A stretch of DNA of 64,000 nucleotides from positions 62,001 to 126,000 of the forward strand of contig JAACJP010000032.1 of assembly GCA_013368375.1 (NCBI GenBank), read 5' to 3'. Below the pieces are notes generated by a model that was not told the DNA's origin, did no database searches, and saw only the letters and a list, made by a program, of their open reading frames with translations. Of the stretch, positions 10,801 to 19,321 are shown one piece after another. The DNA comes from Tricholomella constricta (lineage: Eukaryota; Basidiomycota; Agaricomycetes; Agaricales; Lyophyllaceae). The position numbers were made by a program, and so were the translations under genes. Position 1 is the stretch's first letter; every line of letters begins with the position of its first letter.

Positions 10801-11534
10801 ACACATCTGGCTAAACTCGAGCTTGCATTGCGCAAGGTTCAAGCGGAGCGCCATCTGCATAACCTCCGCAATGCAATTGCGGAGAAATCATTTTTATACT
10901 CACATGTCATCCGAGTTGCTCCGCGGAAGGGTGTGGTGACGCGCGCGCGGGGTAACATCACCACCCTCAACTACACAATCACCACCCTTTGTCGGGTGTA
11001 TGACAAATGCAGAGCAAAGCTCGTCTGTCTGGGTGCGGATGAAGGCACACTGGAAAGATACAAAATTCTCGACAAGAAGCATGTGAAATCAAGCACCGCC
11101 ATACTGGATCCCAACACACCAGGTTCAACTGATATCCGAAGTACCAGTCTTTCCTGGATTTGGCAAATACCTGGTCAAGCGACAGATAGTCCGGAGGCTG
11201 TGCTGGAGTGTATGTCCTTTGGCGTCAACCCCGCGGAGTTGTTACTGACATGATACCAATAGTCCAACGTGTTCATTTCTTGAGGGCAAGGGCACAAAAG
11301 GATCGATGGACAGAAGAATTCACTCTTGTTCAATATGAAATGACTTGGACCACCCGGTATTTCCTTCATCAGGCCCAGATCTGGATAGAGCGCGGTGCGG
11401 AGGCCGCAGCTGCAGGACAACTGGGCCCGACAGCATATGCACGGCGGAAGACAGCCATGTGGACGGAACTTGCTTGGTTGGCAGAGCAACGATTTAAAGA
11501 AATAAATCACTCATATGTAGCATTGGTTCAGTAG
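7813..11534 (+). pseudogene. KDZ transposase with CxC2 cysteine cluster (frameshifted)
   Basis: Six introns can be traced: 8089-8138, 9246-9294, 9458-9539, 10075-10125, about 10412-10452 and 11210-11262. Domain order: basic N-terminus, a CxC2-type cysteine cluster at about residues 120-155 (CSDCPKGNYGCWRC, CRDC, CRGC, then TTHRDNPLHRIE), an acidic linker, the KDZ core (LVHVNGIHYIPLVYCSC, RRLSRSWRWLKKLKWGG, FCPTCPQPG, VADGNFKADH, LLIYDIACQY, LHVHGHKDDCF, GEILESLWAVLN), and a long helical C-terminus. Likely metal-binding acids are the D of ADGNF, the D of IYDIACQ and the E of GEILE, by analogy with the family. The frame shifts by one base between LKKLKWGGFG and GELAIFC (about 9120-9165), and the splice at 10411/10453 is also out of phase, so this copy is probably inactive. 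Three of the introns contain CCGCGG sites. Confidence 0.85.
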
Positions 11535-11794
11535 AATGATCATGATTACAATGTCCACGGACCTGACTCGTTTCATGTCCACTGTTTAGCCATCTCACTC
11601 CTCAGCAATTTAAGAGGTGTCAACCCATGATTCAAGGTAACATCCGCGGACAATGTGGGTCATGTCCGCGGACTTTGTTGTCACATGCCCTGGTCACATG
11701 ACAGTGTGAAATTAAATGAACCATGTGGCTGTGGCAAGAGACTTTTCTCCTCCTGTTATCTGATCCTTTATCGCACCCACATCCGAGCAAAGCA

Positions 11795-13423
11795 ATGCCT
11801 TCCTCCACACTCAATTTCATTGAATCAGAGAGCTTCTTGCATCCGATGCCGGGCGGGGCCGCAGTTGACCTCCAGGAGGTGCTGTACTACTGTGAATCCC
11901 GCTTTCGTGTTGCACTAGTGAAGTATGCCGGTGTGGAGAGTGCGGAGGTCCGCGCTTCCATGCAGCGCCACTTGGCCGCGGAGCTTGTATGTACCGCCTT
12001 TTGATCTCAGACCATGATATAATTCCCCCCAACTATAGGATTTTGCATTGGTGTTTGTTGGTGCTGCCACAAGCATGATGGCCGCGTGCGAGGTGCCGAA
12101 TTTTCTCCGCCTTCTCGCCTACCATTTCTATAGGCAGCCCCAACCTCAAGGCCCACTTGTTCTCTCAGATGCACTCATTCTTGCACTGGAGGGAGCCATT
12201 CCGCTCGAGCATCCTGTGGCCGCTGCCCCTGAATATGCCTGTGACTGGTGGAAGGAGCATGAAGACAATGAGCTTCGTGAGCCGCTCAGTCACGACACGT
12301 TGGAGGAATGTCTTGTCCTTCACCGGTTTCATCAACAGAAAGCTCCGCCACTTCGAGTGCCGTGGACACTAGGAACTCTGGAAGCCTTGCAGCAGTGCCG
12401 GGTTTGAGACAATATTCGAAGCCCATGGATACCAGAGCGCCCGCCGTGCTGCGGCATTTCACACCATATTTGAGGCCACAGTACAAAAGGCGGACGCCGC
12501 GGGCCCCGCGGACGCCGACATTGACATGAGCCCCCTTGAGCTCTTTGACATATTTGACCCAAAGGCAACGGAGGGGCCACTGGGATCAGACTTTGGGGTG
12601 GGTCTTCCTTCAGGGGAGGACATGGGGGAGAATTCGGATGAGGAGTCAAGGGAGGGCTCCGACAGCCCTGCAAGATATGACCCACTCGGAAACAATGTTT
12701 ACCAGCCCAGGGAGCTGCTACCCCACGAATTTCCTGATCACTTCCGCGGGCCGCCATTCGAAGGTGCAGAAATTGAATATAGAAGTTACTACCAGCAACC
12801 CAGAGAATGCGACTTTCACATCGAGTACAACGTTCCCGTGTACACAGGCTCCGCGGACACTGAAGGTAACACAATTACTTACCTACCCTTGTCCATTGTT
12901 AATTAAACCCATTCAAGGCCAAACAGCACCCGGTTCTGAGAGTGAGGATGAGCCCGCGGAGTCACCAGGTCCCAATGAGGAGGACGCTGCAGTACCCGAC
13001 ATTGAATTCTCTGACGAGGAGGACCCCGCGGAGTCGCCAACACGTCAACCCAGCATCACGTTTTCAGATGATGAGGACCCCGAGGCACCTGAACCCAATG
13101 TCATTGTTGAGCACCCTGCTGAACCCGACATTGAATTTTCTGACGAGGAGGACCCCGCGGAGTCGCCGGCGCGTGAACCCGACATCATCACCTTTTCAGA
13201 TGATGATAGCCCCGTGGAGGTCCTGTCTCTTTCGGATGACTCAGGTGAGGAAGGGGTTAGAGTCAGGACCCGAAACCCTTGGAGACCACCCATTGAAATG
13301 CTTGAGGGCTTATTGCAATTTTCAGACAATGAAATCAATGAGGAGCTTGCAATTGCAGTACCCCGCGGACAATACACCGCTGCCTCCTTTGCTCACATAC
13401 CGTCCAACATTCTAGATGATTAG
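11795..13423 (+). pseudogene. KDZ-element accessory gene 3: acidic repeat protein (one frameshift)
   Basis: ATG 11795; exon 1 to 11986, intron 11987-12038 (GTATGT...CTATAG), exon 2 from 12039. The N-terminal half is a folded-looking helical domain (LYYCESRFRVALVKYAG, FVGAATSMMAACEV, LLAYHFYRQP). Near 12395 the frame must move by one base to continue into GFETIFEAHGYQSARRAA, so this copy carries an indel or my model misses something. An intron at 12866-12917 leads to the last exon, which encodes acidic repeats of the type IEFSDEEDPAESP and ITFSDDEDP, likely casein-kinase-2 targets. No function known; position directly after the transposase suggests a transposition co-factor. Confidence 0.6.
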
Positions 13424-13690
13424 GGGTGAAAGCTTTACTTACCTTGGACACTTTCTCATTTTTTTTGGCTGATAATGGAAATACATGTCATGCATATATG
13501 AGTCCTATAAATGAAACATAATGAGCAGGGACACCCCAGAAATAGTTGGTAAATTAAGGTTGGAAGAGAGAGAGAGGGCTTTGATGCATGTCCGCAGATG
13601 TGGTTGTTTTAAAAAGGGAACAGAATGGCGCATCAGGGTATCAACAATGAGCCCCGCAGACCGCTAGCCCCCCCAACATCACATGTTGCA
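13424..13690. other. Spacer after accessory gene 3
   Basis: AT-rich, no ORF of interest, a short GA run near 13566-13576. Probably 3' UTR and terminator of the preceding gene. Confidence 0.4.
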
Positions 13691-13705
13691 TGCAGGCCAC
13701 AAACA

Positions 13706-14725
13706 ACGATCCGCGGAGGTCCGCAGATCCCTGCCACCCTGCCCCCCCACAGCACTGTATAGGCCCGCTGCAGCACCAGCGGGCCCGCTGGTACAGTGCC
13801 ACACGGCTACATGTAGGGGCCTGCTGGCGTTGCAGCGGCAACGATCCGCGGAGGTCCGCAGATCCCCCGCTAGCCACCCCGCTGCACCGTATCAGCTGCG
13901 CAGTACTGGGTGTGCCCACGGACAACTATCCGCGGAGGTCCGCAGATCCCTGCCACCCTGCCCCTCACAGCACTGTATAGGCCTGCTGGTACAGTGCCAC
14001 ATGGCTACATGTAGGGGCCCCGCTGGCACCGTGCCACACGGCTACATGTAGGGGCCCCGCTGGCGTTGCAGCGGCCCCGCTGGTGCCGTCAAGTACGCTA
14101 CATGTAGCGACCCCGCTAACACCGTGCCACACAGCTACATCATTCCAGCGGAGGTCTGCAGATCCCACCCTGCTGCCCAAACGGCACCATATAGGCCCGA
14201 ACCGTGGAGGTCCGCAGATCCCCCGCTAGCCCCCAACGGCACCATATCAGCTGCGCAGTGCTGGGTGTGCCCACGGACAACGATCCGCGGAGGTCCGCAG
14301 ATCCCCCGCTAGCCACCTCACTCCCACCCCAACGTATATACAGTGCTGGACAACGATCTGCGGAGGTCTGCAGATCCCCCGCTAGCCACCCCGCTGCCCC
14401 CCACCCCAACGCATATGCAGTGCTTGCCCACGGACAACGATCCGCGGAGGTCCGCACATCCCCGCTAGCCACCCCACTGCCCCCCACCCCAATGCATATA
14501 CAGTGCTGGGTGTGCCCACGGACAACAATCCGTGGAGGTCCGCACATCCCCCGCTAGCCACCCCGCTGCCCCCCACCCCAACGCATATACAGTGCTGGGT
14601 GTGCCCACGGACAACGATCCGCGGAGGTCCGCAGATCCCCCGCTAGCCACCCCACTGCCCCCCACCCCAACGCATATACAGTGCTGGACAACAATCCGCG
14701 GGGGTCCGCAGATCCCTGCCACCCT
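13706..14725 (+). repeat. Right subterminal array with palindromic CCGCGG core
   Basis: Eleven copies by eye (near 13711, 13851, 13930, 14150, 14203, 14281, 14355, 14441, 14528, 14619, 14694). The core is GATCCGCGGA, then GG, then TCCGCAGATC; the second half is the reverse complement of the first with one mismatch. Most cores continue with CCCGCTAGCCACCCCGCTG and, further on, ACAGTGCTGGGTGTGCCCAC. Copies are 70-140 bp apart. Some have C-to-T or G-to-A changes at the CpG. The array has no coding capacity of its own. Subterminal repeats of this kind often serve as transposase binding sites. Confidence 0.85.
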
Positions 14726-14890
14726 GCCCCCCCCCCCTCACAGCACTGTATAGGCCCGCTGGTACAGTGCCACACGGCTACATGTAGGGGCCCCGCTGGC
14801 ATTGCAGCGGCCCCGCTGGTGCCGTCAAGTACGTTACAATGTATTGCCCCGCTGGACAGTGGGACACACTACATTGTAATGCCCCTACCT
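13785..14890 (+). repeat. Second interspersed subterminal repeat with CTACATGTAG core
   Basis: Interleaved with the previous array are about six copies of CAGTGCCACACGGCTACATG followed by TAGGGGCCCCGCTGG (near 13795, 13995, 14030, 14085-14125 as variants, and 14764, 14830-14885 as degraded versions). CTACATGTAG is itself a perfect 10-bp palindrome. The last copies (ACATTGTAATGCCCC near 14870) mark the approximate right end of the transposon. Confidence 0.65.
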
Positions 14891-14940
14891 GGGTGGAAGT
14901 CCTCCTCAGTCCTCATGATGAAGTCCTGGGAGTGAGCAAT

Positions 14941-15106
14941 CGCTAACCAGTCCTCGATCTACCCGTGGTGATGCTTCCGAGTCGCTTCAAAAGCTTTGGG
15001 TCCATGCCCCGACAGAACTTGAGGACCAGGTGGCGGCCATCTGGGTAGTCGGCTGTAACAGAGTTACAGAGTTTGGGGACCTTGCTGTTCATGCTAGACG
15101 TAAGCT
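14941..15106 (-). pseudogene. Gag-like remnant flanking the KDZ element on the right
   Basis: Minus strand, from about 15100 down: an open stretch of about 49 codons containing YPDGRHLVLKFCRGMDPKLL, ending at a stop near 14945. The string LVLKFxRGMDP resembles the central part of Ty3/Gypsy Gag proteins. It sits between the KDZ element and the minus-strand LTR. It is probably the older element into which the KDZ transposon inserted. Confidence 0.5.
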
Positions 15107-15271
15107 TGACAAGTCTGTCGATTGCTACGTATAGGTGAAGGTTGTATATACTTATTTAATGTAATGAATTAAATAGGCAACACCAGAAGGTGTTGCCAAA
15201 CAATAGCGTAATCGTCTCGATAAGATACAATTAGATAACTGATATTAGATAAGATAGTGGGCGCCCTTACA
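15107..15271 (-). repeat. Short LTR of the right Gypsy-like copy
   Basis: On the minus strand it starts TGTAAGG at 15271 straight after the polypurine tract AAAGGGGGG and runs for about 145-165 bp; the far end is uncertain because a gag remnant begins near it. It shares with the left LTR a 9-bp hairpin (15176-15184 with 15189-15197) and an AT-rich segment. The sequence between those landmarks has diverged. Confidence 0.6.
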
Positions 15272-15627
15272 TACCCCCCTTTAAGATCGCGTGTAGCGAT
15301 CTTCACCAGGAACTTGGGCAGGAAAAGAGAATAAAAGGAGGGTCTAGGTCCTGGCAACCTAGACCTATCAAATAATGCAAGAGTACGTAGGTATGATACG
15401 TATTCTCGACTTAACGACAAGTGGATGCATTAGCGCCACTGCACGGCCTCAAAGTGCCGTGCGACGATGAGTGGTGGTGAAGACATCCTATGTTGCGTTT
15501 ATACGCAACCTGCGGAGTGCTCCTCGGGAGTCAGGTGGTCTGCACCTGACAATGGTGGTCACCCCGGCGGTGTGCCCTACGTGTCGAGGTCGGTTTGTTG
15601 ACAGGGGGATTAGGTTGTCTCCCCGAC

Positions 15628-15891
15628 CTATGACTCCATCACTGTGTCGGGGTCGGTGGTGTTGTTGTCCACCAGACCCTGGCTGGTGGTAACCACCGCC
15701 AGTGATAAAGGCCCTGTAAGGGCCGACACGGGGTCCACTTGGGTTTCGGTAGCTCCAGTTGGAGCTGCCACGACTGTGGAAGGTGTCGCGGGGGCAGGTA
15801 TAGCTGCCGCCGGGTCCGCCATTTCGACGTTGATGGACGTCGATCCCGATGAAGCTGGGTGATGCAGGCCTGGGGGGAGATATTCCCCCAC
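15628..15891 (-). CDS. Small retroelement ORF next to the LTR
   Basis: 87 codons, Ala/Pro/Thr/Val-rich, no recognisable domain. A possible internal start is at MADPAAAIPAPATP. It overlaps a hairpin-rich stretch and may be a remnant of a longer ORF. Low support as an independent gene. Confidence 0.3.
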   Translation of the reverse strand: MGEYLPPGLHHPASSGSTSINVEMADPAAAIPAPATPSTVVAAPTGATETQVDPVSALTGPLSLAVVTTSQGLVDNNTTDPDTVMES

Positions 15892-15906
15892 CCAAACACG
15901 GAGTCC

Positions 15907-16545
15907 TCAGAAGTGTGGGTCTTCACCCACAAACATCCATTCCGAACTCACTAGACGGTCTAGTGATTCGGTCTGGAATTTCACGTGCATCAGCGTTTGG
16001 ATGCGCGTGATGTCATCGGTGGTAGGATGGTACCACCCATCCCACTCAGGAATGGCGGGCGGGACGCCCATTTCATCTAGACGACGAACACGATCGTCGT
16101 CAACATTGCGGAACAGGTCCTTATAGGGACCTGAGTTAGAGTAGTTATGGTCTAAATAATGTAGACCATAAGTGTAGCTATGATGTATCCAGCTTACTGG
16201 AATACCAATGTTGATAAGGTGTTGCAAGACACCTTGTTCAGTGATCCGCACCTCCGGAGGGATCACTTGGATGCAAGGTATGGTAACCTCAGGGCCTTCG
16301 ATCGGTGTGAAAGGCCGATCTGGATTGGCCTCGTTATGGGCAGCCACAGCCTCTGAGTAGAGGTATGGCCGCGCGGTAATGGTCGCAAAAAGTCGCATGA
16401 ACCATGACCGCATGCTGTGGGTAGTTGGCGCAAGTACATTCACCAACAAGTATCCCCAAGTTCTGTGCCTATGTACGCGGAACCGGTAGTCCATGACGAT
16501 TCCTCCGTATTGGTTCTTTGAACCAATACACCCATGGTGAATCAT
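15907..16545 (-). CDS. Retroelement ORF, gag-region, unknown function
   Basis: 212 codons with a folded-protein composition (WGYLLVNVLAPTTHSMRSWF, HHSYTYGLHYLDHNYSNSGP). No catalytic motif seen. It lies between the gag-like ORF and the LTR in the same orientation. The codon at the start is flanked by a perfect 9-bp hairpin near 16507-16530. Possibly a C-terminal Gag segment or an additional element protein. Confidence 0.45.
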   Translation of the reverse strand: MIHHGCIGSKNQYGGIVMDYRFRVHRHRTWGYLLVNVLAPTTHSMRSWFMRLFATITARPYLYSEAVAAHNEANPDRPFTPIEGPEVTIPCIQVIPPEVRITEQGVLQHLINIGIPVSWIHHSYTYGLHYLDHNYSNSGPYKDLFRNVDDDRVRRLDEMGVPPAIPEWDGWYHPTTDDITRIQTLMHVKFQTESLDRLVSSEWMFVGEDPHF

Positions 16546-16698
16546 ATGTCAGCACCAGTGCTCGACATCGAGGGCATGGTCGGGGCCTCGCTGAGGAAGG
16601 CCAGCGCCTCGTGTAGGCTTGTCCGGCCGGTATTCGAAGGCCCTCCCAGGCCGCCTAATTGGCGCGGCCTGCCAAATGGGTGACCGTGTATCGAACGG

Positions 16699-17334
16699 TC
16701 AGTTGACGCTTCTAAATTCATCCATGGCCGCTCGAGCCATGGATCGGTCGCGCAAATGGGGCGCTACCGAGAGGGAGACTCGACGGAACTCCCTAAAGAG
16801 CATAAAGGTTTCTGCCCGCTCTTCATCAGTCACGCCGGGGCGCTGATCGTTGATCAAGGCATACAACTGATCAACTTCACGAGGGTTCATTGGGAACCCA
16901 CGTGGTGCGACGGCATATAGCTGTCCCGATGGGGGACGAGAGTTGTGTCCCGTCCCCAACTCGCTTTCGGATACTCGAGCTGCGGTGCCTAGTGCATAGG
17001 CATGATTCTGGGCGGACGATACATATATCGTCCGCACTAACATATCCCAAAAGCGGTTGTCCCTCTCGTGGCGGTCGTTGATGAAGACCACCCCGAGCTC
17101 ATCAGGGATCCGCCCCGGCATCTCCTTCTCAGCTTTGTGAGCCATATTCTCGTGATGCTGCTTTTGCCCGGCAGCCTTCTTCTTGCTGATAGGCTTGTCG
17201 TCATCGGACGACTCGCCCCAGTCCGATTCATCCATAGCCTCGGCATATGGATCTGAGGACTTCTGTTTGCCTTTGGATGGCGGCGTTGGGGGCTGCACCA
17301 TCGTACTAGGTGGTGCAGGGGCTGGCGCTGGCAA
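16699..17334 (-). CDS. Gag-like ORF
   Basis: 211 codons. A Pro/Ala-rich start and an acidic/Lys-rich linker precede a compact domain (NRFWDMLVRTIYVSSAQNHA, YALINDQRPGVTDEERAE, FREFRRVSLSVAPHLRD). The domain resembles Gag-type ORFs I associate with Agaricomycete Gypsy elements; no zinc knuckle is visible. It follows the next ORF (17602-18207) with a short non-coding gap. Confidence 0.5.
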   Translation of the reverse strand: MPAPAPAPPSTMVQPPTPPSKGKQKSSDPYAEAMDESDWGESSDDDKPISKKKAAGQKQHHENMAHKAEKEMPGRIPDELGVVFINDRHERDNRFWDMLVRTIYVSSAQNHAYALGTAARVSESELGTGHNSRPPSGQLYAVAPRGFPMNPREVDQLYALINDQRPGVTDEERAETFMLFREFRRVSLSVAPHLRDRSMARAAMDEFRSVN

Positions 17335-17601
17335 CGTATATTTGCCAACAGGTTCCTTCTTCTGAGAACCTCGTTATGGGTTCCGCACCCGGCTTTCTCC
17401 TGGGGGCGGTAACGCTCCGGATAGGTTTTGCGGCTTTGTTTCTGCTGATGTCAACGATGTCGACACCGTGCGCTCAATTTCTCGAGCAGGTAAGGGGCGC
17501 ACTTCGCGCATCCCTTGATCCTCGCGGTGCTCTTCCCGTTGAGAACCATAATCAAGTGGGTGTTCATCACGCCACACTTCCTGGTCGGGGTGGCGGTTGT
17601 A

Positions 17602-18207
17602 CTACCGATTCTCCTGTTCCAGGTGTCGTTCCGGACGCCTGGGCTCGCTCCTCTCTTGTCGTCGCGGCTCGTAAGAGGTGCGTTCTTCTTGACGCACCTC
17701 CGTTTGCTGCCTTTTTATGCATCGGGACGATGGTCCCTCCCCGCGATCCGGCAACGCTACTGCCAGCCGTTTTCTTTCCAGGCTGAGTTGCTCAGCCATG
17801 GCCGCTTCTCTCGCTTTCACGCATCTCAAATCCGCGCGAGCTCCATCGTATGTATCAAGCAGCTGGGTTATGACCAGCTGCGCCATTCCATCGTCCAAGA
17901 AATCACAAAATTCGCTGTGAATACCCGCATTTTCCAATCGGTCCAAGAGAGAAGAAAGGAGACCATCATCTGCAAATGGTCTCCTCGAACTTGAAGCAGG
18001 CGATACTCTGCGATCGTCTGCCATCCTCCGCGAACTCGACGCCGACGACACTTTGTCGTCTGCATTCGGTGCGACATGTTGCCGCAACGGTTCTCCGCGC
18101 ACCACTTGCGCCGGCGGAACATTTGCTTGCAGACAACTTTGGTCGTCTACCTCCATCTTCTCCGACTCGTTGTACCGCGTATTGTGCGGTACAGGCTGCA
18201 TGGACAT
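17602..18207 (-). CDS. Gag-like N-terminal ORF overlapping the truncated integrase
   Basis: 201 codons from ATG 18207. N-terminus polar; middle contains a helical segment LLSSLLDRLENAGIHSEFCD; C-terminus Arg/Glu/Pro-rich, ending RHLEQENR. The start codon lies inside the end of the integrase reading frame, in another frame (MSMQPVPHNTRY against PPNVHAACTAQ). That overlap marks the junction where pol is joined to this ORF. Confidence 0.5.
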   Translation of the reverse strand: MSMQPVPHNTRYNESEKMEVDDQSCLQANVPPAQVVRGEPLRQHVAPNADDKVSSASSSRRMADDRRVSPASSSRRPFADDGLLSSLLDRLENAGIHSEFCDFLDDGMAQLVITQLLDTYDGARADLRCVKAREAAMAEQLSLERKRLAVALPDRGEGPSSRCIKRQQTEVRQEERTSYEPRRQERSEPRRPERHLEQENR

Positions 18208-18224
18208 TTGGGGGTACCATGATT

Positions 18225-19318
18225 ACGCTGTCTGAGCATATTTCTTTCAACATGGACGGCATGTATCCACTATTAAGCTCAAATGGAGCGAACTTGGTGG
18301 TAGGCGATACGCTCGCATTTATTGCGAACTCAGCCATGGGTATACAATCTACCCAATCCTTTTGGTCATGCCTCACAACGGTGCGAAATATCTGGCCAAT
18401 ACTACGATTGGCTCGCTCCGTCTGTCCATCCGTCTGAGGATGGAAAGATGTCGACATTAGGAGCTTAGCTCCTAATAATTTATGTAGTTCGCGCCACCAG
18501 CGCGAAGTAAACTTAGAGTCTCGATCACTTACGATCGAGCTTGGCAGGCCATGTAGCCTGACGATCTCCCGTCGGTATACCCATGATAATTGGGCTGCTG
18601 TCATCATCGTATGTATGGGTATCATATGCACCATACGCGTCATACGACAAATTACTACCCATAGATAGTTATATCCCTTTGATTCTGGAAATGGACCGAT
18701 AAAGTCCATTCCGATAGAGTCCCAAGGCTTAATTGGTACTGGCAGGGAGTGTAGTTTCCCTGACGGTTTCTGATTTGACGTCTTGATCTGCTGGCAGTAC
18801 TCGCACATTTTACAAAATGTACGCATGGTCGTGGCTAGTGATGGCCACCAATACCATCGTCGAATATATTCAGTAGTCCGTTCAGCACCGAAATGGCCCA
18901 TAGTTTGATGGGCTTGCTCAACAATTGACGTGATGAGCTCGGGTTCTCGCGGTATGCATAGAACGCTATCATTTATAGTGTTCGTGGTCCAAATGAGATT
19001 GTCTTTCGTGGTGAACGTACGAAAGTCCTTCGGGTTAGCGAGAATAACTGAAAATAGTTTATCTTTTGGGTATCCAAGGATAACATCGTGACGGATCTTT
19101 TCATCTGTTTTGTCTGGGGGAGGAGCAACTGTGTCCCTCCCGAGGACAATATCTCCGACCGTACGTTCCCGTTCGGTTGGACTCATGCTTTTTTGAGGAT
19201 GTGAAGATGGCCCGGATGCGATACTTGGTGCTGCAGCCTCCATTATCTGAGCTTCGACATCTTGATCCTCCTGGCGTTCTTGAAGACGCTTGCTTTGACG
19301 TATTTCTACGTCTTTCAT
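18225..19318 (-). pseudogene. Ty3/Gypsy integrase, C-terminally truncated
   Basis: The core is clear: zinc-binding HHCC (AHQTMGHFGAERT ... CKMCEYCQQIK) and the catalytic triad D-D-E (GMDFIGPFP, IVSDRDSKFT, TDGQTERANR). The frame reads GYMPSMLKEICSD and then leaves the family pattern; the C-terminal DNA-binding/chromodomain part is missing and the gag-like ORF begins. The frame is in phase with RNase H upstream but separated by a TGA at 19322-19324, so the two were one polyprotein. Confidence 0.85.
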
Positions 19319-19321
19319 TGC

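Larger units (their letters stand above)
2441..14935 (+). mobile_element. Large KDZ-family DNA transposon carrying four genes
   Basis: The span is defined by a KDZ transposase gene, three accessory genes of a kind that accompany such transposases in Agaricomycetes, a left tandem array, a right subterminal array, and an extreme density of the hexamer CCGCGG that starts near 2474 and stops near 14700. Gene order: zinc-cluster gene (+), accessory gene (-), transposase (+), acidic accessory gene (+). All four genes show stops or frameshifts, so the copy is probably non-autonomous now. I could not find terminal inverted repeats or the target duplication by eye, so both ends are approximate (within about 100 bp). 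Minus-strand coding remnants flank both ends, consistent with insertion into an older element. Confidence 0.75.

Noticed and set aside
13706..14725. Repeat array as a CRISPR array
   Set aside because: Eukaryotic context, unequal spacing, palindromic GC-rich cores and related rather than unique spacers; it is a transposon subterminal repeat.
13641..14802. ORFs of 60-135 codons on both strands across the repeat array
   Set aside because: They are repeat translations (for example SADLRGSL units) with no independent protein character.
2441..14935. Search for a TET/JBP dioxygenase or an RNase H-like cargo gene in the KDZ element
   Set aside because: KDZ elements are reported to associate with TET/JBP genes in mushrooms, but no ORF here shows the HxD and Fe(II)/2OG motifs.
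2441..14935. Terminal inverted repeats and target-site duplication of the KDZ element
   Set aside because: I compared sequence around 2430-2500 with the reverse complement of 14860-14940 and saw no convincing match, so I do not report ends more precisely.
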